A stretch of 64,000 nucleotides of DNA. Origin: Spiroplasma endosymbiont of Labia minor (GTDB lineage Bacteria; Bacillota_I; Bacilli_A; Mycoplasmatales; Mycoplasmataceae). Each line of letters starts with the position of its first letter. Within the stretch, counting starts at the first letter, position 1. The translations under genes were made by a program, and so were the position numbers. The notes beneath the pieces are model-generated. The model was not told the origin of the DNA, did no database searches, and saw only the letters and a program-made list of their open reading frames with translations. The DNA is taken from NCBI RefSeq assembly GCF_964019845.1, contig NZ_OZ026465.1, forward strand, positions 1-64,000. Direction: 5' to 3'. Positions 1 to 15,916 of the stretch are shown piece by piece.

Positions 1-1346
1 TGAAAAAAGAAATTGAAAATATATGGAAGAAATTGAAAATATGACTTGGATCTTCAACAATAATGGATTCCAAAACATATAATGAATATATTCATGAAGC
101 AAAACTGGCATACATTGGCAATGAAAATGGGTACGCGATTGTTACACCAACAGATTTTTCTAAATTAGTGTTATCAACATATGAAACAGATTTACATAAA
201 AAATTACAAGAATTATTTAATGAACCAATTACTTTAGAGTTTTTAACTAAAGATGAATATGAATTACGTGAACAAATTTTAAATAAAACTACATTAAATA
301 ATGAGCAATTTGTTGAGTTTTCATTCAAAAATTTTATATCAGGTTCAACAAATAATAATGCATTTGCTGCAGCAAAAACAGTGTCAGAAAATTTAGGAAA
401 AGCTTGAAACCCTCTGTTTATTTTTGGTTCTACTGGTCTTGGTAAAACTCATTTACTGAAAGCTATTGAACATAATGCATTAATAAATTCTAAATATAAA
501 TTAAAAATCCGTTATATAGATTCAGAAACTTTTGGTAATGCAGTTGTAGAAATTATTTCCTCTGGTCATGAAGCTATTGAAAAATTCATTAATCAAACTT
601 TTGGATCATATGATGTTTTATTAATAGATGATATTCAATTAATTGCAAAAAGACAAAAAACTAATGAAATATTTTTCAAAATCTTCAATTATTTCATTAA
701 TAATAATAAACAATTAGTTTTAACTTCAGATAAGTATCCAGAAGAACTGGATGGTTTTGAAGAAAGATTAATATCTAGATTTCAATCGGGTTTAACAGTT
801 GGAATAGAAGCACCAGATTATGAAACGGCAATGTTAATTATTAAAAGTGACCTAGAAAATCAAGGAATATTACAATTAATTTCAGATGAAGTAAAAATTT
901 ATATGGCACAAAATTTATCATCAGATGTTAGAAAAATAAAAGGATTTATTATAAAACTACAATTCTGAAATATACAAAATAATTCTGAAGAACATATTAT
1001 TACTTTAGATGATATTTTTTCTTTAACAAAAGATGCACCTATTTCAAATATCGGTAAATTGAACCCACGTAGAATAAAAGAAGTAGTTGCAGATACATAT
1101 GGTGTAAATGTTAAATCTATGGAAAGTCAAAGCAGAATAAAACCTTTAATTATACCTCGCTATGTTGCAATGTATTTAATGAAACATCTATTAAATATGA
1201 CTCTTGATCGTATTGGATCACAATTTAGTGGTAGAGATCATTCAACTGTTGTAACTGCGATTACAAGAATAGAAGAAGAAATACAAAAAAGTATTTCCTT
1301 TAAAAAAGTTGTAGAAAAATTAAAAAAACAACTTTCTAGACCATAA
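1..1346 (+). CDS. dnaA: Chromosomal replication initiator DnaA (start codon cut by window edge)
   Basis: DnaA binds DnaA boxes at oriC, melts the origin and loads the helicase. The first two bases are the TG of a probable ATG whose A lies just outside the window. In frame the protein begins KKEIENIW and runs about 448 residues with UGA read as Trp, normal for mollicute DnaA. The Walker A motif GSTGLGKT lies at about residues 143-150, Walker B (LLIDDIQ) near 208, and the domain IV helix-turn-helix signature GRDHSTV near 412. dnaN follows, the usual origin order. A downstream ATG at 63 would remove the conserved ENIW segment and is not preferred. Confidence 0.97.
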
Positions 1347-1483
1347 TTTTTATTAACAATTTTGCTTTTTAAATGTTAACAATATAACAAAAATAGATAG
1401 TAATATAAGTATTTTTAATAAAATTATTAACTTTTCCACGCTATAATAACAATAATAAATAATTAATAATAAAGGAGATACAG
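1347..1483 (+). promoter_or_regulatory. dnaA-dnaN intergenic: dnaN promoter and weak DnaA-box-like sites
   Basis: A TATAAT -10 box lies at 1442-1447, with no convincing -35, ahead of the dnaN ribosome site AAAGGAGAT. Degenerate DnaA-box-like 9-mers are seen at 1350-1358 (TTATTAACA), 1374-1382 (minus strand TTGTTAACA) and 1432-1440 (TTTTCCACG), each with two or three mismatches to TTATCCACA. The dnaA-dnaN spacer is part of oriC in several mollicutes, so an origin role is possible but not shown; the segment upstream of dnaA is outside the window. Confidence 0.4.
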
Positions 1484-2611
1484 ATGATAATCAATATTCA
1501 AAAAAATTTACTATTAGAAAATTTATCAAAAGCATCGAGAATTATTGATCAAAAAACTTTTAACCCATCATTACTAGGAGTTTTTTTAGAAGCAACAGAT
1601 CAAGGGCTAATTATAATTTCTTCTAGAGGTGAACAATCCATTAAAATTTTTATTAAAGCAGATAATTTAAATTTAACAATTAAACAACCAGGTAAATTAT
1701 TATTAAAAGCAAAATATTTATTAGAAATTTTAAGACGATTAGATGATTTTAATATTACAATGACATCTGTTGATACAAATCAATTAAGAATATCAGGTAA
1801 TAATGTTGAATTTAATTTAAATACAATGTCATCAGATGCATATCCACTATTAGGCTTTTTTGAAAAAGGTGATCAAATTATAATTGATGCAAATTTATTA
1901 AAAATAGCTTTAACACAGACTTCAATTTCTGTAAATGAATTAAACAAAAAAATCGTTTTATCAGGACTAAATTTTAATATACAAGAAAACCTTTTATATA
2001 TTTCTGGAACGGATTCATACAGATTATCAAGAAAATCTATAAATATTAAATCATTTGATGGTGATCCATTTGCAATAAATATTCCACTAAAATCAATAAA
2101 TGAAATTATCAAATTAATTGATGAAAACAAAGAAAATATTAAAATAATTAAAAATGATGAACACGTAGCTTTTATAATTGATAATGTTATTTTCCAATCA
2201 ACTTTATTAATAGGACAATTTCCAGACATAAACTCAGCATTTCCTACAGACTTTAATTCAGTAATTTCATTAGGAAATAAAGAATTTGCAAAAGTTATTC
2301 AACGTGCTGATATTACATCTGATGAATCAAATACAACAGTAGTTAATTTTTCATTACAAGGCAATAAAATTACAGTTACTTCAGTTTTATCTGAAATTGG
2401 TAATTTTGAAGAGGAATTTTCAGAATTCGATTTAGAAGGTTTTGATGAACAAATGTTGTCATTTAATGCAAAATATTTTTTAGATGCTATAAGAACTTTT
2501 AATACAAAAATAATAAAAATTAAAATTATAGAAAAAAGAAAACCAATATTAATTTCTTCAGATGAAGATCCTGAATTAATTCAAATGGTTTTGCCAATGT
2601 TAATTTCTTAA
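1484..2611 (+). CDS. dnaN: DNA polymerase III beta sliding clamp
   Basis: The 375-residue protein has the length and three-repeat layout of the ring-shaped clamp that tethers polymerase III to DNA. Recognisable stretches are the DSYRLSRK segment near residue 180 and the C-terminal LISSDEDPELIQMVLPM region, the usual end of bacterial clamps. The ATG is chosen because AAAGGAGAT sits 4-8 bases upstream. It directly follows dnaA and has its own TATAAT promoter. No truncation is seen. Confidence 0.95.
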   Translation: MIINIQKNLLLENLSKASRIIDQKTFNPSLLGVFLEATDQGLIIISSRGEQSIKIFIKADNLNLTIKQPGKLLLKAKYLLEILRRLDDFNITMTSVDTNQLRISGNNVEFNLNTMSSDAYPLLGFFEKGDQIIIDANLLKIALTQTSISVNELNKKIVLSGLNFNIQENLLYISGTDSYRLSRKSINIKSFDGDPFAINIPLKSINEIIKLIDENKENIKIIKNDEHVAFIIDNVIFQSTLLIGQFPDINSAFPTDFNSVISLGNKEFAKVIQRADITSDESNTTVVNFSLQGNKITVTSVLSEIGNFEEEFSEFDLEGFDEQMLSFNAKYFLDAIRTFNTKIIKIKIIEKRKPILISSDEDPELIQMVLPMLIS

Positions 2612-2673
2612 CTAGATTTTTTACTATTTTTTTTGTATAATATAAACATACTTGTATAGAAAGTATGTAAAAT

Positions 2674-3660
2674 ATGATTCAAGATAGTTTAAGAAAAACT
2701 GAAAAAGGTCTTAAACTTAAAACAACAAAAGTTGATGATAAAAATGAACGTATTTCTAAAAAAATAAATAACGATGTACCAAAAATAAATGATATTGTTG
2801 AAAAATCAAAAGCAGAAATGATTGCAAATTTTGAAGTCGATGAACCTAAAAAAAATAAGATTCAATTTCTTTTCAAACTTCTTTTTTTATTTGCATTATG
2901 TCTTTTTTTAGCTATTGATTTTGTTATTGAAGTTTTTTATCCGGTGCCAAAATATCAATCATTAAATTATGTTCAAAGATCAAATGTAATGTTTGCTTTT
3001 TTTACAACACAATCCAATTTTATTGTTATTGGTTTATTAATATATTCTATATTTAAATTCAAAATCAAAAATAAGCTTCCAGAATTTAAGGCAAGATTAG
3101 CAATAACGGTTTATATAACTATAGCTATGGTGGTTTTTTGAATTGGGATTGCTACTGGTGGAGATTATAGTGAATGAAAATGATATCATTGAATTTCAGC
3201 CGTAATGTTACATACAATTATTCCAATAGTTATGATTGTTTATTTTTTGTACACTAGTGGAGAACAAATATATAATATTAAAAAACATCATACATATGGT
3301 TTAATTTTAATTTTAGTTTACCCTTTAATTTATATTATTGTCATGATGATTAGAGGTTATTTATTTCATAGAACTTATTTAAATATTATTAATTCAGGAG
3401 AAATATATAGTGGTCCACCAATGAGCACATGATTTCCGTACTATTTTTTTAATTATTATTCATTTAACATTGGACTTCTTGTTTTATTTATTCTTTTAAT
3501 TGTAGCTTTTGGATGCGGATTGCAATATTTATTTATTTATTTGAATAATAAATATTATAAATATTTGCATAATGAAGAAGGAAAAATTATTATTCGCAAC
3601 CAACGTTGATATAACAGAAAATTCATAAAGACCTTAAAAATTAAAAAAACAAACAAATAA
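2674..3660 (+). CDS. Multi-pass membrane protein, Pr6Pr / FAR-17a-AIG1-like family (tentative)
   Basis: This 328-residue protein has a charged N-terminal tail of about 68 residues, then roughly six hydrophobic segments and a basic C-terminus. The segment FAFFTTQSN near residue 109, a conserved-looking HTIIPIVM histidine segment near 182 and a WFPYYFFN segment resemble the bacterial Pr6Pr family related to AIG1-type membrane proteins; that assignment is from memory of motifs and is tentative. A TATAAT at 2636-2641 lies 32 bases before the ATG, and the ribosome site is weak. A strong terminator follows, so the gene is probably monocistronic. Function is unknown. Confidence 0.75.
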
Positions 3661-3675
3661 TCAAATCTCAATTAA

Positions 3676-3700
3676 AATAGCTCTAAAATAGAGCGTTTTT
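3676..3700 (+). terminator. Intrinsic terminator after the membrane protein gene
   Basis: The stem GCTCTA/TAGAGC has a 3-base loop, is flanked by an A-run on the left, and ends in GTTTTT. It separates the membrane protein gene from gyrBA. Confidence 0.8.
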
Positions 3701-3740
3701 AACCAATATACACAATAAAAAAATCGTTTGTGTGGAACTA

Positions 3741-3762
3741 CTAATAAATAATTATTTATTAG
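3741..3762. repeat. 22-bp perfect palindrome upstream of the gyrB promoter
   Basis: CTAATAAATAA is followed immediately by its exact reverse complement. It lies 32 bases before the gyrB -10 box, where an operator or an extrusion-prone site could act. Palindromes of A and T alone arise fairly easily in such AT-rich DNA, so a function is uncertain. Confidence 0.45.
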
Positions 3763-3793
3763 TTTAATGCACTGATTAAGTCTTTTTTAGGTG

Positions 3794-3799
3794 TATAAT
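3794..3799 (+). promoter_or_regulatory. gyrB -10 box
   Basis: A perfect TATAAT preceded by GTG lies 29 bases before the gyrB ATG. The -35 is poor (around 3771-3776), as is common in mollicutes. Confidence 0.6.
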
Positions 3800-3828
3800 C
3801 TCATTGGAATTGAGGTTTGATTTTTTAT

Positions 3829-5727
<1,899 letters not shown>

Positions 5728-5732
5728 ATTGA

Positions 5733-8189
<2,457 letters not shown>

Positions 8190-8190
8190 A

Positions 8191-9452
<1,262 letters not shown>

Positions 9453-9453
<1 letters not shown>

Positions 9454-9486
9454 TTTAAAAATGTTTCACGTGAAACATTTTTAAAT
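9453..9486. promoter_or_regulatory. parS-like centromere site inside a 34-bp palindrome
   Basis: Positions 9462-9477 read TGTTTCACGTGAAACA, an exact match to the 16-bp parS consensus (TGTTNCACGTGAAACA) bound by ParB/Spo0J. The symmetry continues outward to a perfect 34-bp palindrome that begins in the serS stop codon. Position close to oriC is typical of parS. The A-flanked stem and T-run could also let the transcript act as a serS terminator. No parA or parB lies in the window, so use as a centromere is an inference. Confidence 0.8.
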
Positions 9487-9530
9487 ATTATTAATTTATT
9501 AAGAAGTTTAAAAAATATGATAATATTATA

Positions 9531-9616
9531 TTGCCACGGCAAGAATAACGCTCGAACTATGTCAGGACCGGAAGGTAGCAGCATTAAGGGAATGTGTTCT
9601 GTGTTGTGGTTTTTTT
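9531..9616 (+). ncRNA. ffs: Signal recognition particle RNA (4.5S / small SRP RNA)
   Basis: The conserved SRP helix 8 core GTCAGGACCGGAAGGTAGCA lies at 9561-9580. The 5' part (CCACGGCAAGAA) pairs with the 3' part (TTCTGTGTTGTGG), giving a hairpin of about 80 nucleotides that ends in a T7 run. Ends are approximate. The RNA partners Ffh to target membrane proteins. A -10-like GATAAT/TAATAT lies at 9519-9526. tadA follows at once with its own strong ribosome site. Confidence 0.95.
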
Positions 9617-9630
9617 ATGGAGGAATATGA

Positions 9631-10113
9631 ATGATTGGTTTTTTGACAAAAAATCATTATGCTAGATTATTAGAATTAGCTAATACTGCTTTTAATAATA
9701 ATGAAGTACCTATTTCAGCAATAATTATAGATAGCACAGGAACCATTTTGGTTGGAGCTTACAATACAGTTAGTTCATCAAATAGTGTGCATAATCATGC
9801 AGAAATAAACGCCATAAATAAACTTTTTTATAAATTAAAAATTAATTCATTGAAAAATTATAGAATGATTTCAACGCTTGAACCATGCTTAATGTGTTTG
9901 GGAGCAATTTTTCATTCACAATTAGATTCTGTAGAATATATATGTAAATCAAATGATGGCTCATTTTCAAAATTTGAAAATTTATATCCTATAATGTATC
10001 AGCAAATTGGCAATAATAAACAAAAGATAATTTTTAAAGAATTACTTGAGAATTTTTTTAAAATTTTAAGAGATAATAAAAATGAGGTGAAAAAAAATGA
10101 ATTCTTTGTATAG
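9631..10113 (+). CDS. tadA: tRNA-specific adenosine deaminase (A34 to inosine)
   Basis: The 160-residue cytidine/deoxycytidylate deaminase-fold protein has the zinc and proton-shuttle motifs HNHAEINA (His and Glu) and EPCLMC (two Cys). TadA makes inosine at the wobble base of tRNA-Arg(ACG). GGAGG lies 7 bases before the ATG. Its 3' end overlaps dnaX by 17 bases, and the order SRP RNA-tadA-dnaX-recR matches low-GC Gram-positive relatives. Confidence 0.92.
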   Translation: MIGFLTKNHYARLLELANTAFNNNEVPISAIIIDSTGTILVGAYNTVSSSNSVHNHAEINAINKLFYKLKINSLKNYRMISTLEPCLMCLGAIFHSQLDSVEYICKSNDGSFSKFENLYPIMYQQIGNNKQKIIFKELLENFFKILRDNKNEVKKNEFFV

Positions 10114-11965
10114 AAAATATAGACCTGTAGATTTTGATTCTGTTGTAGGGCATGAAAATGTAGTTAATATTTTAGAATCTACATTAATAAAAAATAATTT
10201 TTCACATGCAATGTTATTTACAGGACAACATGGCACAGGGAAAACATCGCTCGCTAAAATATTTGCAAAAGCTGTTAATTGTACAAATAAAGACAATTAT
10301 ATGTCATGTGGAAAATGTCAAAATTGTTTGCAATCATTAACGGGAGCTCATCCAGATATTTTTGAAATAGATGCAGCATCAAATAATGGTGTAGATGAAA
10401 TTAGAAATATAAATGCTAATGTATCCACTTTACCTATATTAGGTAAATATAAAATTTATATTATAGATGAAGTTCATATGTTATCAACATCTGCCTTCAA
10501 TGCTTTATTGAAAACTTTAGAAGAACCACCTTTTCACGTAATTTTCATACTCGCAACTACAGAATATAATAAAATTCCACAAACTATAATTTCCAGATGT
10601 CAAATTTTCTATTTCCAAAAAATAAATAATTATGATCTTAAAAAAAGGTTAACTTTTGTAGCTACTTCTGAAGGTTTTGAAGTAGACAAAGAAGTTTTAG
10701 ACGAGATATGTTATTTATCCGAAGGATCTTTGAGAGATGCATTAAATAATTTAGAACAACTCACAAATTTGAATATTAATAAAATTACAATGTCTGAATT
10801 TAAACAATTTTTCACTGTAGCTACAAATAAAGAAAAAATAGATTTATTGAAAGCTATATTTAATAACGATATTAAAATGATAATTAATTACTTTGAAAAT
10901 GCTGCAAAAATAGGAATGGACTTTGATGTTTTATCTTTATCGTTGTTAAATGTTATTAAAGAAATTATAGAATTTAAAATTACAAAAGACAATTCATTTG
11001 TGTCTCTTTTTGATTTAAACGATTTAATTGAATTTGAAAATATTTCATTAAATGATTTCTTCATTCTTTCGGATGAATTAGCCAATGCGTTTTCAAAAAC
11101 AAGAGGAACAAGTGTTAATTTAAATTATTTATTAATTAGTATTCTTAAAGTTACTTCTAATCTAGGCAAAGAAATTAATTTGGAGATTAAAACTGAAAAA
11201 TTGACTAATAAATTTGATGAAAAAAAAGTCACCAGTAAAGAAATTATTAATGAAGATAAAATAAATGATACAGAAAATATTATTATTACTAATAATAATA
11301 TGGAATTAAATTCTAGTAATACAGAAAATATTTCATTACCTTCAACTAGTTTTGTTAAAAAACTAGCCACTAATATAAAAGATATAGATGTTTTATTAGC
11401 AAACAAAATAGAAGAAGATAATAATATTCATTATGACAATATAGAATTTACAGATGAACAAATAATTAATGCTTTAATGGGATCGCACATTTGAAAAGAA
11501 AGAAAAACTTTATCAGATAAACTTATTTCATGATTTGATTTAGATGAAAATGGCAATTTGCTTCATCCACAGATTGCATCAGATTTTGCTATGATACACG
11601 AAATGAATGTTGTTGCTGCTTCAAATACAGAAATGATAATAGTGGGTGATGAAAGAATATTTGCTAAATGATTAAATAATAAATTACAAGATAATGATTG
11701 AAGAAATAAATTTTTTAATAAACTTGGCAAAAAAATTTCAGTTATTGCAATTTCAAAAATAAGATGACGACAAATAACTGAATTTTATAAAGAACAAATT
11801 TCAAATTATAATTTAAATAGTGAATCTCAAAATTACCAACCAACAGATCCAGAAAAATTTTATTTGAAAATTAAAGAACAAACTCAAAAAGAATTATTAA
11901 AAGAATCAGAGGTTTATAGAAACGCAGTGGAAACATTTGGAATTCCTATTAAGGTAGTAGATTAA
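10097..11965 (+). CDS. dnaX: DNA polymerase III gamma/tau subunit
   Basis: This 622-residue AAA+ clamp-loader subunit has Walker A GQHGTGKTS near residue 45, the zinc module CGKCQNC near 73, Walker B DEVHMLS near 125 and the sensor 1 region ILATTEYNKIP. The C-terminal 250 residues are tau-like and divergent, as in other mollicutes. The ATG lies inside the end of tadA with GAGGTG upstream. It works with HolB, encoded 1.2 kb downstream. No obvious slippery frameshift site was noted. Confidence 0.94.
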
Positions 11966-11966
11966 T

Positions 11967-12566
11967 ATGATTGATAAATTTCAAAGATTAGAAGAGATAA
12001 TTTCAGAATTTCGCGAAATAGATGCGCTAGGTAAAAAAACAACAGAAAAAATGATTGTTTCTTTTATTCAAAATTCTAATAAATTAAAAAAAATAAAAAA
12101 AATACTTAATGATATAGAAAATGATTTTGATGTATGCCAGATTTGTTTCTTTTTTAGAATTTTAAAAGAATGTCCATTTTGCGATGACAAGACTAGAATT
12201 AGAAATCAAATTTGTGTTGTCCCAACCATAAGCGATGCACTTAATATAGAAAAATCAAAAACATTTCATGGTCTTTTTCATATATTAGGTGGAGAAATTG
12301 CTTTAAATAAAAATATTGGGCCTGAAAAATTAAATATAGATAAATTATTTGATAGAATTAATAAAAATGAAGAAATTATTATTGCATTAAACGTTACTTT
12401 AGATGGTGAGGTAACTACAAATTATATTGCTGCTATTGCACAAAATCTAAATATTAATATAACTCGTCTCGCCACTGGAATACCAGTTGGAGGAATGATT
12501 GATTATCTTGATGATGTAACATTACAAAATGCAATTAAAAATAGGAAAAAAATAAGGAGTGATTAA
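11967..12566 (+). CDS. recR: Recombination protein RecR
   Basis: The 199-residue protein has a C4 zinc finger (CQIC ... CPFC) near residues 53-71 and a C-terminal Toprim domain, and ends with the RLATGIPVGGMIDYLD segment typical of RecR. RecR works with RecO and RecF to load RecA on gapped DNA. It starts one base after the dnaX stop, so translation is likely coupled, and it is followed at once by tmk. Confidence 0.92.
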   Translation: MIDKFQRLEEIISEFREIDALGKKTTEKMIVSFIQNSNKLKKIKKILNDIENDFDVCQICFFFRILKECPFCDDKTRIRNQICVVPTISDALNIEKSKTFHGLFHILGGEIALNKNIGPEKLNIDKLFDRINKNEEIIIALNVTLDGEVTTNYIAAIAQNLNINITRLATGIPVGGMIDYLDDVTLQNAIKNRKKIRSD

Positions 12567-12568
12567 TA

Positions 12569-13213
12569 GTGTTATTTGTTACATTTGAAGGTATAGATGG
12601 ATCTGGTAAGACAACAATCATAAAACTTTTAATAGATAAAATACGACAAAGAGGTTATGATGTTATCTCAACAAGAGAACCTGGCGGTGATGAAATCGCT
12701 GAGCAAATTAGAAATGTAGTTTTAGATGTTAATAATAAAAATATGTCTCCTTGAGCTGAAGCTTTATTATATATAGCTGCAAGAAAACAACATTTAGATT
12801 CAACAATTATTCCTGCGTTAAAAAATAATAAAATAGTTATTTGTGATAGATTTATGGATTCAACTACTGTTTATCAAGGATTTGCAAGAGGATTGGGTAT
12901 GGAAGAGGTAGATGAAATACAAAGAATAGTTTTGAATCACGCAACACCCGATGTCACTATTTTTTTTGATATAAATCCAGATCAAGCAAGGCAAAGAATT
13001 AATGAAAGACAAAAAGCCGAAGATAGACTTGATAGCGAAAACTTAGCATTTCATAAAAAAGTTTATGAAGGATACCAAATTCTTATTTCACAAAATTCAG
13101 ATAGAATTAAAATTGTTGATGCAAGACAAGAAATTAACGATGTAATTCAAAAAGTTGAATTTATTATATTAGAGGCTATAGAGTCTGTTTTAAATAATAA
13201 AAATGAAAAGTAA
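12569..13213 (+). CDS. tmk: Thymidylate kinase
   Basis: The 214-residue kinase phosphorylates dTMP to dTDP. The P-loop FEGIDGSGKTT is at residues 6-16, the DR(F) motif near 96, and the lid segment near 150. The start is GTG, with AAGGAGTG 9-16 bases upstream. holB begins inside its 3' end with an 11-base overlap. This order (recR-tmk-holB) is common in Firmicutes. Confidence 0.93.
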
Positions 13214-13943
13214 AGAATTATTAATGGAATTACATTTAGATATTGTTAAAAATAAATTAAGTCATGCAATTTTAATTAATACAAATAATTTGTCGGAAAT
13301 AGAAAAATTTAAATTGGAATTTGTTAGAATACTTTTTTGTTCAAATCATTCTTTTATAAATGATCAATGCGTTTGATGCAAAAAAGTTTTGACAAACGAA
13401 GTTTTAGATTATGTCTCGGTTGGAGATGGACATTCAACAATTAAAAAAGATGAAATACAAAACATAATTAGAAAATTTTCACAAAGTGCAATTGAAACAA
13501 GAGGATATAAAATTTATTTTTTAATAGGTGTTGAATATATGACAAAAGAGTCTGCTAATTCGCTTTTAAAATTTTTAGAAGAACCACCAGCAAATACATT
13601 TGCATTTTTAATAACTAGAGATATAAGTTTAGTTTTGCCTACTTTAAAATCAAGAACTAGAAATTATGTTTTGTGAGAGGAATTAAATTATTTAGAAAAT
13701 AATTCACTTAAAGAATTATTGCATATAGAAAATAAATATGAAATTTTATTATTTGGAATAAAATTAAAAACTAAAACTAAAGAAGAATTAATAATTTACG
13801 TTCAAGATTTGTTAGATCAAAAATCATTATTTTCTAATGAGTTTTGAATAAGTTTATTAGTTGAATTTAAATCAAATATTGAATCGCAAATTAATCAGCA
13901 ATTAGCAATAGAAAAATTATTGATAGGATTATATGAATTATAA
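13203..13943 (+). CDS. holB: DNA polymerase III delta prime subunit
   Basis: The 246-residue protein matches the clamp-loader delta prime subunit: a degenerate P-loop region, the CVWCKK zinc-like half motif, the YKIYFLIGVEYMTKESANSLLKF stretch (Walker B/sensor region, about residues 103-125), then LEEPP. The ATG at 13203 lies within the tmk end, and the stop overlaps the next ATG (TAATG). It is shorter than in Bacillus, and only one Cys pair is seen in the zinc module. Confidence 0.88.
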
Positions 13944-14665
13944 TGGAAATTTTAAATAGTGTTTTAAATTATAAAAATCTAAAAATTTATCAAGACACAG
14001 AAATGTTTTCTTTTACTTTAGATTCAATATTAATATCTAGGTTTGCAAAATTTAATTCAAAAATAAAAAAGGTTTTGGATTTTGGAACAAACAATGCAAT
14101 TATACCTTTAATAATTTCAAGATATTCAAATGCAAAAATAGTTGGAATAGAAATACAAAAAGAAGCGTGCATAATTGCACAAAAAAATGTGGAAGAGAAT
14201 AATTTAAAAGATAAAGTTAATATTATTAATGAATCAATTCAAGATTACACAGAAAAAAATTTACATCTATTTGATATGGTGATTTGCAATCCTCCATTTT
14301 TTTCGGTTAAAAAAAATTCTCATCTTACAGAAAAATCTAAATTTTTGTTAACTGCTAGGCATGAAACAAAAATAGAACTTGAGCAAATTGTTATTTGCGC
14401 ACAGAAATGTTTGCGAAATGGTGGAATTTTTATTTTAATTCATAGAGCAGAAAGATTTGCAGAAATTTTGGAACTGATGTTGGAAAATAAAATTATTCCA
14501 AAAAGAATTCAATTTGTTTATTCTAAGAAAAACAAAAATGCTAAAACAATCCTTATTGAAGGAATTTTAAATGGCAACATAGGAATGGAAATACTTCCAC
14601 CTATTATTGCCCACAATGATGATGACAGTTACACTGATGAATTAAAAAAATGATTTGAGGATTAA
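13943..14665 (+). CDS. tRNA1(Val) adenine-37 N6-methyltransferase-like protein
   Basis: This 240-residue Rossmann-fold methyltransferase has the SAM-binding segment VLDFGTNNAIIPL near residue 45 and the N6-adenine catalytic motif NPPFF near 117. These, and the position between holB and other tRNA-related genes, match the TrmN6/YabB family that modifies A37 of tRNA-Val. Read with UGA as Trp it ends at TAA 14663-14665, four bases before the tilS ATG. The exact RNA target is inferred from family membership only. Confidence 0.8.
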
Positions 14666-14669
14666 AAAT

Positions 14670-15875
14670 ATGTTATTGGATAACGATAAAAAATACTTAG
14701 TTGGTGTTTCTGGCGGACCTGATAGTATTTTTTTAATTAACAAATTAATTTTAGAATTTAATAAAAATAATTTTATTGTTGCAGTTGTTAATTATAATTA
14801 TAGATATGATTCAACTGTCGACGAAAATATTGTTAGAGATTTTTGTAAATTAAATAATTTGCGATATGAAATTTTACAGACAAAATGAAATAATATTGGT
14901 AATTTTGAAGCATGAGCAAGAGAAAAACGTTATAAATGATTTTCTGATTTAACTAAAAAAAATAATTTAGAAGGAACAATTATAGCACATAATATGAATG
15001 ACAATGTGGAAACTTTTTTATTGCAATTGGAACGAAAATCTATTCCTGACCATTTTGGTTTAAAAGAGCATCAAAAAATTTTTGATACAAAAATTTTTCG
15101 CCCAATTTTAAATTATAAAAAATCTGAAATTATAAATTTTTTGAATAATAAAAAAATTTTATACGCATTGGATTATACCAATGAAGATATAAAATATAAA
15201 AGAAATAATATTCGCAAAAATGTTTTAGAAGAAGATTTTGAAAAATATTTAAAACAAATCAATGAAAAAAATAACGAATTAGAAAAAAATAAAACAAAAG
15301 CTAATAATTTTATTAAACAGAAAAATATAAAAAACGAAATCCTTATAGAAAATGATTTTAAAAAGTTAACAATTGTAGAATTGAAATTATTGTTATTTAA
15401 TTTTTTTAAAATTAATAATAAGTTTAATTTAATTAAAAACAGAAAGCATAGTGTTATATCTGAAATTATAAATAGAATTTTAAATGGCAAAAAAAAATAT
15501 TGGGAAATTAGCATAGACTCTACATTTCTAATTTATGATTTTGGAAAATTAAAATTTTCAAATCATTCATTATTTGATAATAGATTTACATTTAACGATA
15601 TAGAAAATATAAAAATCCAAAAATTAAAAAATATATTTGTAAAATATATAACTCAGCTTTCAAACTATGAAATTACAAATGATTATTTTAAATACAAAAA
15701 GTACGCTAAAATAGCCAATAAAAATTTAAACAAAATATTTAAAGATAACAAAATTAATTATGAAATACGATCAAAATTAATTATATTAATAGACAAAAAT
15801 ACTGATAAAATTGTAAAAATTATTGATATAGATACATTTAATGATATTCAAATTAAACAATTTTATTTAAAATAA
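14670..15875 (+). CDS. tilS: tRNA(Ile)-lysidine synthetase
   Basis: TilS attaches lysine to C34 of tRNA-Ile(CAU) so that it reads AUA. The 401-residue protein has the N-type ATP pyrophosphatase loop SGGPDS near residue 16 and a very Lys/Asn-rich C-terminal half. The ATG at 14670 is preferred over the in-frame TTG at 14655, because GAGG at 14657-14660 is spaced nine bases from this ATG. The ftsH promoter follows. Confidence 0.9.
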
Positions 15876-15878
15876 TGC

Positions 15879-15884
15879 TATAAT
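15879..15884 (+). promoter_or_regulatory. -10 box for ftsH
   Basis: A perfect TATAAT lies 33 bases before the ftsH ATG, just after the tilS stop codon. No clear -35 is seen. Confidence 0.55.
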
Positions 15885-15916
15885 TTGATTGCGTTATAGA
15901 AAATGGTGGACAAATA

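Noticed and set aside
1873-2229. Open reading frame on the minus strand inside dnaN, and similar minus-strand frames inside many genes
   Set aside because: They mirror well-identified plus-strand genes, lack ribosome sites, and show no domain. AT-rich sequence read without UGA stops gives many such frames.
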